Part shown: positions 1 through 5,825 of the stretch, one piece after another
How positions within the stretch are numbered: position 1 is the stretch's first letter
How the letters are laid out: each line of letters begins with the position of its first letter
DNA from: an uncultured Clostridia bacterium
GTDB taxonomy: Bacteria > Bacillota > Clostridia > TANB77 > CAG-508
Direction of reading: 5' to 3'
Length of the DNA: 6,405 nt
Assembly (NCBI GenBank): GCA_948919095.1
Contig: CAQYCU010000076.1
Coordinates: 1 to 6,405, forward strand
The notes under the pieces: model-generated
The model's input: only the letters and a program-made list of their open reading frames with translations
What the model was told of the DNA's origin: nothing
Database searches by the model: none
Program-made: the position numbers and the translations under genes

Positions 1-3
1 AAA

Positions 4-48
4 TGAACCCTCCTTATTAAACTTTTTTTGTCTAATAATTTGGGTTCA
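4..48 (-). promoter_or_regulatory. Inverted repeat enclosing a strong Shine-Dalgarno, probable leader of the next gene
   Basis: Downstream of the vanW-like gene the minus strand reads TGAACCC (48-42) and later GGGTTCA (10-4), a perfect 7-bp inverted repeat. A second 6-bp pairing (TTATTA at 38-33 with TAATAA at 19-14) sits inside it, separated by a 3x3 internal loop. The 3' arm overlaps AAGGAGGG (15-8), a near-ideal SD. A start codon would fall at or just past the window edge, so I infer another minus-strand gene begins there and that the hairpin may mask its ribosome binding site. The alternative is a terminator for the upstream gene whose U-run is cut off; only UUU is visible after the stem. 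Confidence 0.4.
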
Positions 49-73
49 CTTCATTCTAAATCTCTTTTTATCT

Positions 74-1729
74 CTAATTTCCTCTAGCTATTATTTGATT
101 ATGAGGTGAGTAGGTATCTCTTGATATTACCTCTCTTGATATTTCTTTGCCATCCTTTTTTAATATTTTGTAAGTTACTGACCTTGCTCCGTTTGAGCCT
201 GCTTGAATTACTTTTGTTTGACCAGCGCCAAGGCTGTTGTCGTTTGTGTATGTTGTTTTGTATGGAACTGTCCCTGTTCTGTATGAAAGTATTTCAACAT
301 TGCAGTCATTTTCTTGTTTTAGTCCATATACTTTTATTGTTACATTTTTATTGTGTGTTGTTGCTACTATTCTAATTGCATAATTTCTATTGTTCTTAAA
401 TTTGAAGTCTGGTCCCCCCCATGATACTGTGGCATCTGCGCCTATTGGTACATATCCTACTGTAAACATATGATTTGTACGTGATACTATTTCTAGGTTT
501 GCTCTAAGTACACTATTATATAGTGTGCTTGATACTTGACAAATTCCACCACCTACTTCATTTACAGTTTTGCCATTTACATATGCTCCCGCTTCTCTAA
601 AGCCTGCTGATACTGTTCTTTTTCCAACTGTCCCATTATATGAAAATACATCGCCTGGCATTAGTACTGTTCCATTTATTTTGGCTGTTGCTAAAGCTAT
701 GTTGTTTGACCTGTTTGCATTGCTTGATGAATAGTTGGTCGTATATGTTGCAAGTAAGTCTGGGAAGGCTTCTGCGCCTATTGAATCAGTGGTTACTTTT
801 GGATATAGAGTTTTTAATTTTATAGTATAAGTTTCTTTGTTTTCTGCTATTTGATTTTTTGCCTCTTCCACAGATATTGCAAAGTCTATTCCATTTTGTG
901 AAGCTGTGATTTTATATGGGTTTGTTGTATATGTTGCGTCTTGTGGTTCTTTGTAAATTTCGTTATGAATTTTCTCAATATTTATCTCTTCTCTTTTTGC
1001 CATTATTACTGGTATTTCAATCTGTTCTGTACTATATTTGTGGCTCATAAGTTTGTTGTCTATTAAGTTTTTTAATTCATCATAGTTTACTACATATCCA
1101 TCTTTTCCAGCTGTTATTGTTAGGTCATTTCCTTCGATATTATATGTTGGCTCTTTTTTTCCATCTTTAAAGCTTTCGTTCATGTGTGGTATTGTTTCTT
1201 TTAAAGCCATTTCATTATATATTAGTTTTAAATTTATGTCTGTTTTCTTTAGCTTTTGACTTAATATCTCAAAGTTGTTTTGTATTATATTTCCGCTTCT
1301 TCCTATCATATATGCCTGATTTACAGCTCTTTCTACATCAAATCCAGCATCTATTGAACGTGGTGGAAGCATATAATTTTCATCACCATGTTTCATTATA
1401 ATTTCAGTAGTTAATCTTTCTACTAAATATATATTAAGTTTTTCTTTTGCCTCTTCAACAGTTAAGTTTGATATGTCAACTCCAAGTATGGTAATGTTTT
1501 TTAATATCTTTTGATTATTTATGTTGAGTAGAGCAAATATTGTACAAAATAATGTAATTGCTATTGCTAGTATTATTAATATGACTGTGCTTATTCTTGA
1601 GGCTCCTTTTTTAGGCTTCTTATTTTTTTCTTTTTCGTACTCTTTTATTATATCTTCTGCCTGTTTAAAATATTTTGCCTCTTCTTCAGTTAGTACATTA
1701 TTCTGCTTCCTATAAAGTATTGCATTCAT
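74..1729 (-). CDS. VanW family membrane-anchored protein with C-terminal G5 domain
   Basis: This 551-residue protein is probably anchored in the membrane with its bulk outside, acting at the peptidoglycan; its biochemical role is not known. Residues 1-44 are charged and cytoplasmic, about 46-69 form one membrane segment, and about 80-310 resemble the peptidoglycan-binding-like repeats that precede VanW domains. The VanW domain lies at about 330-460, with the hallmark GGGICQVSSTLYNSV at 393-407 and WGGPD at 437-441. Residues about 478-550 look like a G5 domain (VPYKT...GAGQ...GSNG...PHNQIIARG). This matches the YoaR-like architecture of Bacillota. The ATG is preceded by AGGAGA (1741-1736) six bases upstream, which supports the start. 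It lies 63 bases after prs with no terminator between them, so co-transcription is likely. VanW is named from vancomycin-resistance clusters, but no other van genes are present and a resistance role should not be assumed. Confidence 0.92.
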   Translation of the reverse strand: MNAILYRKQNNVLTEEEAKYFKQAEDIIKEYEKEKNKKPKKGASRISTVILIILAIAITLFCTIFALLNINNQKILKNITILGVDISNLTVEEAKEKLNIYLVERLTTEIIMKHGDENYMLPPRSIDAGFDVERAVNQAYMIGRSGNIIQNNFEILSQKLKKTDINLKLIYNEMALKETIPHMNESFKDGKKEPTYNIEGNDLTITAGKDGYVVNYDELKNLIDNKLMSHKYSTEQIEIPVIMAKREEINIEKIHNEIYKEPQDATYTTNPYKITASQNGIDFAISVEEAKNQIAENKETYTIKLKTLYPKVTTDSIGAEAFPDLLATYTTNYSSSNANRSNNIALATAKINGTVLMPGDVFSYNGTVGKRTVSAGFREAGAYVNGKTVNEVGGGICQVSSTLYNSVLRANLEIVSRTNHMFTVGYVPIGADATVSWGGPDFKFKNNRNYAIRIVATTHNKNVTIKVYGLKQENDCNVEILSYRTGTVPYKTTYTNDNSLGAGQTKVIQAGSNGARSVTYKILKKDGKEISREVISRDTYSPHNQIIARGN

Positions 1730-1792
1730 TTATTTTCTCCTAATAATATATATTATGTTAATTATTCTTTATGTTGCTTGTTTATATATTAT

Positions 1793-2740
1793 TTATTTTT
1801 CGTACATAAATAAGTCACCTAGCGGTTTGCCTTCATTTATTCTTTTTATGGCTTCTGCAAATAAAGGTGCTATTGATACTACTTTTATTTTATCTATTCT
1901 TTTTTCATCTTCTACTGGAACTGTGTTTGTTACTACTACTTCTTCTACTGGCGCTTCTTTTAATTTCTTAATAGCATCTCCTACTAATATTCCATGAGTT
2001 GCTCCTGCATATACTGCTTTTGCTCCATTCTTTTTGCATATATTTATTGCTTCTACTAATGTTCCTCCAGTACTTATTTCGTCATCAAATATTAAGGCTG
2101 TTTTTCCCTCTATATCTCCTATTATATTAGTTGCTACTGCGTTGTCGTTATTATCTGCTCTTCTTTTGTCAATTAATACCATTGGGCAATTTAGAAAGTT
2201 TGAGTATTTGTATGCTTTTTTTGAGCTTCCTGCATCTGTTGCAACTACTACTATATCTTTTAAATTTTTATTTTTAAAATAATCCACTAATAAATAATTT
2301 GCTGTAAGTCTATCACAGTTTATTTCAAAGTATGCTTGTATTGCTGAATTGTGTAAATCACATGTTATTACTCTATCTGCTCCAGCTGTTTCAATTAGTT
2401 TTGCTATTAATTTCGCAGTTACTGGTACTCGTGGCTGATCTTTTTTGTCTGATCTTGAGTATATAAAATATGGTAGTACTACTGTTATTCTTCCTGCTGA
2501 TGCTCTCTTGGCAGCTTCTATTGTTATTAATAATTCCATTACTCTTTCGTTTACTGGTGGTTCTGTTGTTTGTATTATGTATATGTCCTTTTCTCTAACT
2601 GATTCTTCAAATTGTACAAAGTTATTGTCATTTTTAAATTTAAATGACTGTTTTTTTCCTAATGGTAGCCCTAAGTTATCACATATTTCTTGTGCAAATC
2701 CTTCTGCTGTATTGCAAGCAAAAATTTTAATATTATTCAT
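1793..2740 (-). CDS. prs: Ribose-phosphate pyrophosphokinase (PRPP synthetase)
   Basis: This cytoplasmic enzyme makes 5-phosphoribosyl-1-pyrophosphate from ribose 5-phosphate and ATP for purine, pyrimidine, histidine, tryptophan and NAD synthesis. The 315-residue length is normal for the family. Visible motifs are PPVNERVMELL (61-71), KRASAGRITVVLPYF (78-92), the RSDKKD segment (96-101), the catalytic-His region CDLH (127-130), DKRR (191-194) in the flexible loop, and the PRPP-binding loop DDEISTGGT (219-227) followed by THG (248-250). The DDEI-TGG form and the SDKKDQPR form differ from the textbook DDIIDTAGT and RQDRKDR, and point to a divergent subfamily also known in Clostridia. The usual F-x-D-G-E adenine-contact segment is replaced by KNDNNF near 36-41. 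The SD is GAAAGGAA (2754-2747), and a vegetative-type promoter lies at 2834-2806. Identification is secure; full catalytic equivalence to the classical enzyme is inferred. Confidence 0.93.
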   Translation of the reverse strand: MNNIKIFACNTAEGFAQEICDNLGLPLGKKQSFKFKNDNNFVQFEESVREKDIYIIQTTEPPVNERVMELLITIEAAKRASAGRITVVLPYFIYSRSDKKDQPRVPVTAKLIAKLIETAGADRVITCDLHNSAIQAYFEINCDRLTANYLLVDYFKNKNLKDIVVVATDAGSSKKAYKYSNFLNCPMVLIDKRRADNNDNAVATNIIGDIEGKTALIFDDEISTGGTLVEAINICKKNGAKAVYAGATHGILVGDAIKKLKEAPVEEVVVTNTVPVEDEKRIDKIKVVSIAPLFAEAIKRINEGKPLGDLFMYEK

Positions 2741-2805
2741 ATTTTATTCCTTTCTTGGTATTTGCTTTTTTGTGAAGAGCATCTTTTTTTATTTTAACCT
2801 TGTTT

Positions 2806-2834
2806 AGTATATCAATATTAACATGAATTTTCAA
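2806..2834 (-). promoter_or_regulatory. Sigma-A-type promoter of prs
   Basis: The minus strand shows TTGAAA (2834-2829), a 17-base spacer and TATACT (2811-2806). Each hexamer matches the vegetative consensus at five of six positions with the ideal spacing. Transcription would begin near 2799, giving a leader of about 59 bases before the prs ATG. This fits a constitutive housekeeping gene separated from the sporulation genes upstream, and would also serve the vanW-like gene downstream. Confidence 0.65.
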
Positions 2835-2894
2835 GGTTTTTCGACATATTTTATTGTTAATTAATTTAATTCTTAAAGTATTTTTAACCATTTT

Positions 2895-2923
2895 AAGAGA
2901 ATATCTTATCTAGATATCCTCTT
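2895..2923 (-). terminator. RNA hairpin between yqfD and prs, possible weak terminator
   Basis: In the minus-strand transcript AAGAGGAUAUC (2923-2913) pairs with GAUAUUCUCUU (2905-2895) around a 7-base loop. The eleven pairs include one G-U, which is an A/C mismatch on the plus strand, so the fold suits only the minus-strand RNA. It lies about 60 bases after the yqfD stop and upstream of the prs promoter, where a terminator is expected. The sequence after it is AAAAUGGUU rather than a U-run, so intrinsic termination is doubtful; it may instead be a 3'-end or processing structure. Confidence 0.4.
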
Positions 2924-2980
2924 TGTTAATTTATTATTCTGTTAACACCTTTCTATAGTATATCATTTTTATTGCAAACT

Positions 2981-4156
2981 CTATTTTATTTTTTCTTTTA
3001 CTCCAATTTCTTCAACTACATCATAAGTTACTATTATGTTGTAATAGTCTTCAAATTCATTAATTTCTGTGTTTTTATCAATTATATCTCCCATTAATAG
3101 TTTATATACCTTTTCTTCTATAATCTTCTCCCCTATTTCTTTTGCTTCATTGTAGTTATGGGGCTTTGTTATTTCGTTTAGTTCATTATTCGTGGTTTTT
3201 ATAAATTCAACTGGTATATAAAAGTTTGAAAATAATGTTAGTTTTTTACTAGTACTTTCTGTATCATATTTATCAAATTTTGATAATCTTTTGTATAAAT
3301 TAAGTCGAAAGTTGTTGAATTTTATTGAATATCTTTTTTCTGTATTTCCTGTTGGCTCTCGTATTACTTCATTTTTTTCAACTTTTTCTGTTAGTGAGTA
3401 TTTTATTTTTGCTTTTGCTGAACCATTACTGTTTACATAGTATTTGTCAGTATGTTGTCCTTCCATCCATCCTGCTATTAGTATGTCACCTTTTTTTACT
3501 TGCTCTCCCGCTTCTACCATTACTGTTCCATTTTGTGCAATTACTTTTACAATTTCTCCATCTTTACTTGCAACAATATTACTAAATTCATTCTCATCTA
3601 TTATTTCTGGTTTTTCTTCTGCTTCAACTACTTTTATAACTGCATTAGTTCCTTTTAGTTCTATTCCTATCCATGCTATGTCAGATCGTGCAAGTCTTAT
3701 TTTATTTACTATTTCTTCAACTTTTACACTTTTCTTTAACATTCCTATTTTTAGTCCGCTTTCTTTTACTTCTTCATAGATTTCGTTAATGTCTATTTTT
3801 TCTGTTCCATGTATTTCTATGTTCCATACAAATTTTGATAATGTGAATAATGCTACTCCAAGTATTAGTAATGCTATAAAAAATGATTTTCTCTTTTTAT
3901 ATTTTTCTATTAAAAAAGGTACTCCTTTTTGGCTTTTTACTGTGATTTTACATTGATGTTTTTCTGCAATTTGCTTAGCTTTCTCTAAATCGTCTGCTCC
4001 TATTTTCGCAAATAGCATTGTTAGCATTTTACGTTTTATTCCCCATAAAAATATGTCATTTTTCATACATGTATTCATAAATCGCTCTATATAATAGCCT
4101 TCAATTTCAATATTTATATAGCCTACTAGGTAGTTTAATAAAATTTTGAATAGCAT
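2981..4156 (-). CDS. yqfD: Sporulation protein YqfD
   Basis: A 391-residue member of the YqfD family, a membrane protein of the mother cell in endospore formers, encoded next to yqfC; its biochemical role is not established. The N-terminus (residues 1-85) has the family pattern GYINIEIEG (12-20), IERF (23-26) and FLWGIKR (36-42). A single membrane segment spans about 91-111 after the basic stretch KYKKRK. Residues about 112-180 resemble a POTRA/FtsQ-like fold (VWNIEIHG at 110-117), and the rest is a beta-rich extracytoplasmic domain containing VEAGEQVKKGDILIAGWMEG (214-233), which resembles a biotinyl-lipoyl or hairpin turn. The ATG is preceded by AGGAGG (4166-4161), only four bases away but in line with the family start. 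A 118-base spacer separates it from yqfC with no convincing terminator or promoter, so one operon is likely, expected from the family to be under sigma-E. Confidence 0.9.
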   Translation of the reverse strand: MLFKILLNYLVGYINIEIEGYYIERFMNTCMKNDIFLWGIKRKMLTMLFAKIGADDLEKAKQIAEKHQCKITVKSQKGVPFLIEKYKKRKSFFIALLILGVALFTLSKFVWNIEIHGTEKIDINEIYEEVKESGLKIGMLKKSVKVEEIVNKIRLARSDIAWIGIELKGTNAVIKVVEAEEKPEIIDENEFSNIVASKDGEIVKVIAQNGTVMVEAGEQVKKGDILIAGWMEGQHTDKYYVNSNGSAKAKIKYSLTEKVEKNEVIREPTGNTEKRYSIKFNNFRLNLYKRLSKFDKYDTESTSKKLTLFSNFYIPVEFIKTTNNELNEITKPHNYNEAKEIGEKIIEEKVYKLLMGDIIDKNTEINEFEDYYNIIVTYDVVEEIGVKEKIK

Positions 4157-4274
4157 TCTTCCTCCTGTTATTTATATTTAAAATTCCTTTTGTATATATT
4201 GTCGTTTTTTAGTTACACTGGTTTTATATGTTTTGTTGTAAAATCTTGTAGATATTTGTCTTTTATTGTAATAT

Positions 4275-4538
4275 CTAGTCTTGAAATTTCTCATAGTCAA
4301 TGCTTTCAATTATTCCTGTGATTATTAAGTCGTCTTTTGTCATTTCATTCATTATTAATTTATATCCATTTATATTAATTAGTCCTGTTGCCATTTTTAT
4401 TCGTATGAAAAAGTCTTGATATTCTAATATACACTTATAATTCTCAATTAACATTCTGTTAAAGTCTAAAATTGTTATTTTTGGAATGTCGCTTGATAGT
4501 TCTTCTGGTATATCAAATAATTTGTCAAATTTACTCAT
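4275..4538 (-). CDS. yqfC: Sporulation protein YqfC (YabP/YqfC family)
   Basis: A small protein of 87 residues, normal for the family, with no membrane segment or signal peptide. The family pattern is visible as DIPKITILDFNRMLIENYK (17-35), then ILEYQDFFIRIKMATGLININGYKL (37-61, hydrophobic beta strands), and ends with DDLIITGIIESIDYE (69-83). YabP/YqfC proteins are made in the mother cell during sporulation; exact function is unknown. YqfC is nearly always encoded next to YqfD, and it is here, which strengthens both calls. The ATG has AAAGGAAGAA (4550-4541) directly upstream. A sigma-E-like promoter is possible in the 75 bases between this gene and the deacetylase gene. The stop codon starts a weak 8-bp AT-rich inverted repeat (4277-4270 with 4256-4249) of no clear role. 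Confidence 0.88.
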   Translation of the reverse strand: MSKFDKLFDIPEELSSDIPKITILDFNRMLIENYKCILEYQDFFIRIKMATGLININGYKLIMNEMTKDDLIITGIIESIDYEKFQD

Positions 4539-4577
4539 ATTTCTTCCTTTCGCTCGCTTTGCCCACTCATCACCATC

Positions 4578-4605
4578 TGTATTCTTTCTTCAAAAAAACA
4601 TATTT
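4578..4605 (-). promoter_or_regulatory. Possible sigma-E-like promoter of yqfC-yqfD
   Basis: On the minus strand AAATATG (4605-4599) and AATACAGAT (4583-4575), spaced by 15 bases, loosely resemble the sigma-E pattern (ATATT then CATACAAT). Initiation near 4570 would leave a leader of about 30 bases with the yqfC SD well placed. The match is imperfect. The argument is partly positional: the upstream deacetylase is expected in the forespore and YqfC/YqfD in the mother cell, so a separate promoter here makes sense. Confidence 0.27.
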
Positions 4606-4613
4606 GGCAATTT

Positions 4614-5198
4614 TTATTGTTCAAATTCGTCTAAGCTTTTAAATTCATATCCTGCATTTTTGGTTTCTTTTAAAATATAATCTAATATATTTGCATTGTC
4701 TCTTGCTGTTGCATGTAATAGCATTATCTCTCCATTATGCAAATTATCAAGTATTTTCTTTTTTCCATATTCTTCTCTTCCCTGTTTGTTATTATCCCAA
4801 TCGTCATAGGCAAATGACCACATTACTGGTGTATAATCTAAACTTTGAATATATGCTAATGACTGTTCACTATATTCGCCTTTTGGAGGGCGCATATATT
4901 TCATTTCATAATTGAATTTTTCATATATTGATTGATGCAAACTCATTATCTCGTTTTTTACTTTTTCTTCGTTTACATCTGGAAGTGATGGGTGGTTTGT
5001 AGTGTGATTACCCACTATATGCCCTTCTTTTATCATTCTTTCTATTATTTCTGGATTTGTTTTTACAAATTGGCCTGTTATAAAAAATGTTGCTGGAACA
5101 TTGTTTTCTTTTAATGTGTCTAGTATTTGATTTGTAAATCCTCCTTCATATCCTATATCAAATGTTAGATATATATTCTTGCTTTCGCTGTTTCCCAT
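4614..5198 (-). CDS. pdaA: PdaA-like polysaccharide deacetylase, catalytic part (downstream half of a frameshifted gene)
   Basis: This frame carries the NodB-type deacetylase domain of PdaA, which removes the N-acetyl group from muramic acid on the way to muramic delta-lactam in spore cortex. Visible motifs are YLTFDIGYE (10-18, catalytic-base Asp14), GNHTTNHPS (63-71, metal-binding His65 and His69), MRPPKGEYSE (102-111), MWSFAYDDWDNN (126-137) and IMLLHATARDNA (158-169, His162). The second Asp of the classical TFDD motif is Ile here; PdaA enzymes are known to lack it, so activity is still plausible. ATG 5198 has no SD before it, and the frame stays open upstream through residues NLTGLA, so it is probably not a true start. 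Deleting one base near 5208 joins it to the preceding frame to give a normal PdaA protein of about 340 residues. It is followed after 75 bases by yqfC. Confidence 0.9.
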   Translation of the reverse strand: MGNSESKNIYLTFDIGYEGGFTNQILDTLKENNVPATFFITGQFVKTNPEIIERMIKEGHIVGNHTTNHPSLPDVNEEKVKNEIMSLHQSIYEKFNYEMKYMRPPKGEYSEQSLAYIQSLDYTPVMWSFAYDDWDNNKQGREEYGKKKILDNLHNGEIMLLHATARDNANILDYILKETKNAGYEFKSLDEFEQ

Positions 5199-5637
5199 TG
5201 CAAGTCCGGTTAAATTTTTCTATTAGCTTTTTGTTTTCTGCTCCTAAGTCAGGTTGTTCATGGTTATCGTTTCTTTTTATTCCCCACCCTATCTTTTTAG
5301 TACTTAAGGCTGTAGTGCTTGCTAACATTGACTTTCCCATAGATGCTATTTTTTCATTTAAAGTAGTTTTTTTAGTTGTCGTTTTTTTGTCATTTGATGC
5401 CGTTTTATTGTTTGTAACTTTTCCGTCTGTTTTCTTATTTGTTGTCGCACCATTTTCGAATGAATGATTTCCATTTAGCATGCTTGCTGTTGGCACTGCG
5501 CTTACTGGTAATCCCTGAAAGCCTGAGCATATTCCTGCCGTAAATATTATAAATATGATAAATATTAAAAATGCTGCAACTACTATAATATTTACAATCT
5601 TATTACAATAGTAGTTTCTAATATGTTGAAAGTTCAT
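5158..5637 (-). CDS. PdaA-like deacetylase, N-terminal part with membrane anchor (upstream half of the frameshifted gene)
   Basis: This 159-residue frame starts at ATG 5637 after GAAAGGACG (5655-5647). Residues about 14-36 form a strongly hydrophobic segment, so the product would be a membrane-anchored or exported protein. Residues about 60-95 are a low-complexity Thr/Lys/Asn linker. Residues 117-132 (GWGIKRNDNHEQPDLG) match the segment that precedes the catalytic domain in PdaA proteins, and NKKLIEKFN (135-143) continues that match. After residue 143 the reading (RTCNGKQRKQ...) loses all similarity and stops at 5158-5160, while the neighbouring frame resumes PdaA homology at once. I therefore treat it as the first half of one gene interrupted by an extra base, not as a separate small protein. 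It lies behind the terminator of the dockerin gene and so should have its own promoter. Confidence 0.8.
   Translation of the reverse strand: MNFQHIRNYYCNKIVNIIVVAAFLIFIIFIIFTAGICSGFQGLPVSAVPTASMLNGNHSFENGATTNKKTDGKVTNNKTASNDKKTTTKKTTLNEKIASMGKSMLASTTALSTKKIGWGIKRNDNHEQPDLGAENKKLIEKFNRTCNGKQRKQEYISNI
5199..5211 (-). other. +1 frameshift junction within the pdaA-like gene
   Basis: Frame one reads AAC CGG ACT TGC (Asn-Arg-Thr-Cys) from 5211. Skipping one C (5209 or 5208) gives AAC GGA CTT GCA ATG (Asn-Gly-Leu-Ala-Met), which continues into the deacetylase domain. The CGG in frame one is the only in-frame arginine CGG I find in the genes of this window. Possible causes are a sequencing or assembly error, a natural inactivating insertion, or ribosomal +1 frameshifting at a slow codon. 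The sequence alone does not decide. Confidence 0.75.
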
Positions 5638-5650
5638 ACGAATTTTCGTC

Positions 5651-5747
5651 CTTTCTAGCTTATTTTTTGTTCTTTTAATTATATTTTGTTTTTGTAAAAA
5701 TATTACTTTTGCTAGAAAGTAACTTGATTTTTTCTTTAATTAATATG
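5651..5747 (-). promoter_or_regulatory. Upstream region of the pdaA-like gene: possible promoters and an SD-overlapping inverted repeat
   Basis: A 9-bp perfect inverted repeat is formed by CTTTCTAGC (minus 5719-5711) and GCTAGAAAG (5659-5651); the second arm includes the AAAG of the SD. Two possible -10 elements are visible: CATATTA (5747-5741), which fits the sigma-F/sigma-G -10 pattern CATWHTA, and TATAAT (5683-5678), which fits sigma-A. Neither has a convincing -35. Only a transcript from the upstream site would contain both repeat arms. PdaA is forespore-expressed under sigma-G in Bacillus subtilis, which favours the upstream element. Both promoter readings are inference. Confidence 0.3.
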
Positions 5748-5774
5748 ACTTAAATTGAGAGTTTTACTATCATA

Positions 5775-5814
5775 TAAAAACCATATCCTAAGGTGTATAC
5801 CTTAAAATATGGTT
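5775..5814 (-). terminator. Intrinsic terminator of the dockerin protein gene, possibly bidirectional
   Basis: AACCATAT (5814-5807 on the minus strand) pairs with ATATGGTT (5786-5779), and inside this UAAGGU (5804-5799) pairs with ACCUUA (5794-5789) across a 4-base loop, with one 2x2 internal mismatch. In the minus direction the stem runs into UUUUU (5780-5776). In the plus direction GATTTTTT follows (5817-5824), so it could also stop plus-strand transcription. It begins 11 bases after the stop codon at 5826-5828, the expected place for a terminator. Confidence 0.75.
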
Positions 5815-5825
5815 CTGATTTTTTA

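Noticed and set aside
74..1729. Vancomycin-resistance cluster
   Set aside because: Only a VanW-domain protein is present. It has the general YoaR-like architecture, and no ligase, VanH, VanX or two-component genes are nearby.
1743..1756. Perfect 14-bp AT palindrome ATAATATATATTAT just upstream of the VanW gene SD
   Set aside because: It is all A and T in a region of extreme AT bias, so it is expected by chance and gives only a weak fold; no operator family is recognisable.
2445..2807. Plus-strand open frame of 120 codons opposite the 5' part of prs and its leader
   Set aside because: It is antisense to a clearly conserved gene, has no SD and no family resemblance. The AT-rich codon bias of prs leaves the opposite strand open by chance.
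4249..4277. 8-bp inverted repeat TAGATATT/AATATCTA at the yqfC stop codon as a terminator
   Set aside because: The stem is almost all A-T with a 13-base loop and there is no U-run after it in the minus direction.
4175..4280. Minus-strand open frame of about 34 codons in the yqfC-yqfD spacer
   Set aside because: It has no start codon or SD, and its basic-aromatic composition is what AT-rich spacer DNA gives by chance; YqfC is already full length.
5196..5198. ATG 5198 as an independent start for a short deacetylase
   Set aside because: No SD precedes it, the start would leave the product without export signal, and PdaA homology continues upstream across the frame change.
5162..5467. Plus-strand open frame of 101 codons opposite the pdaA-like gene
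   Set aside because: Its hydrophobic sequence is the complement of the Lys/Thr linker region, with no SD; it is a shadow frame.
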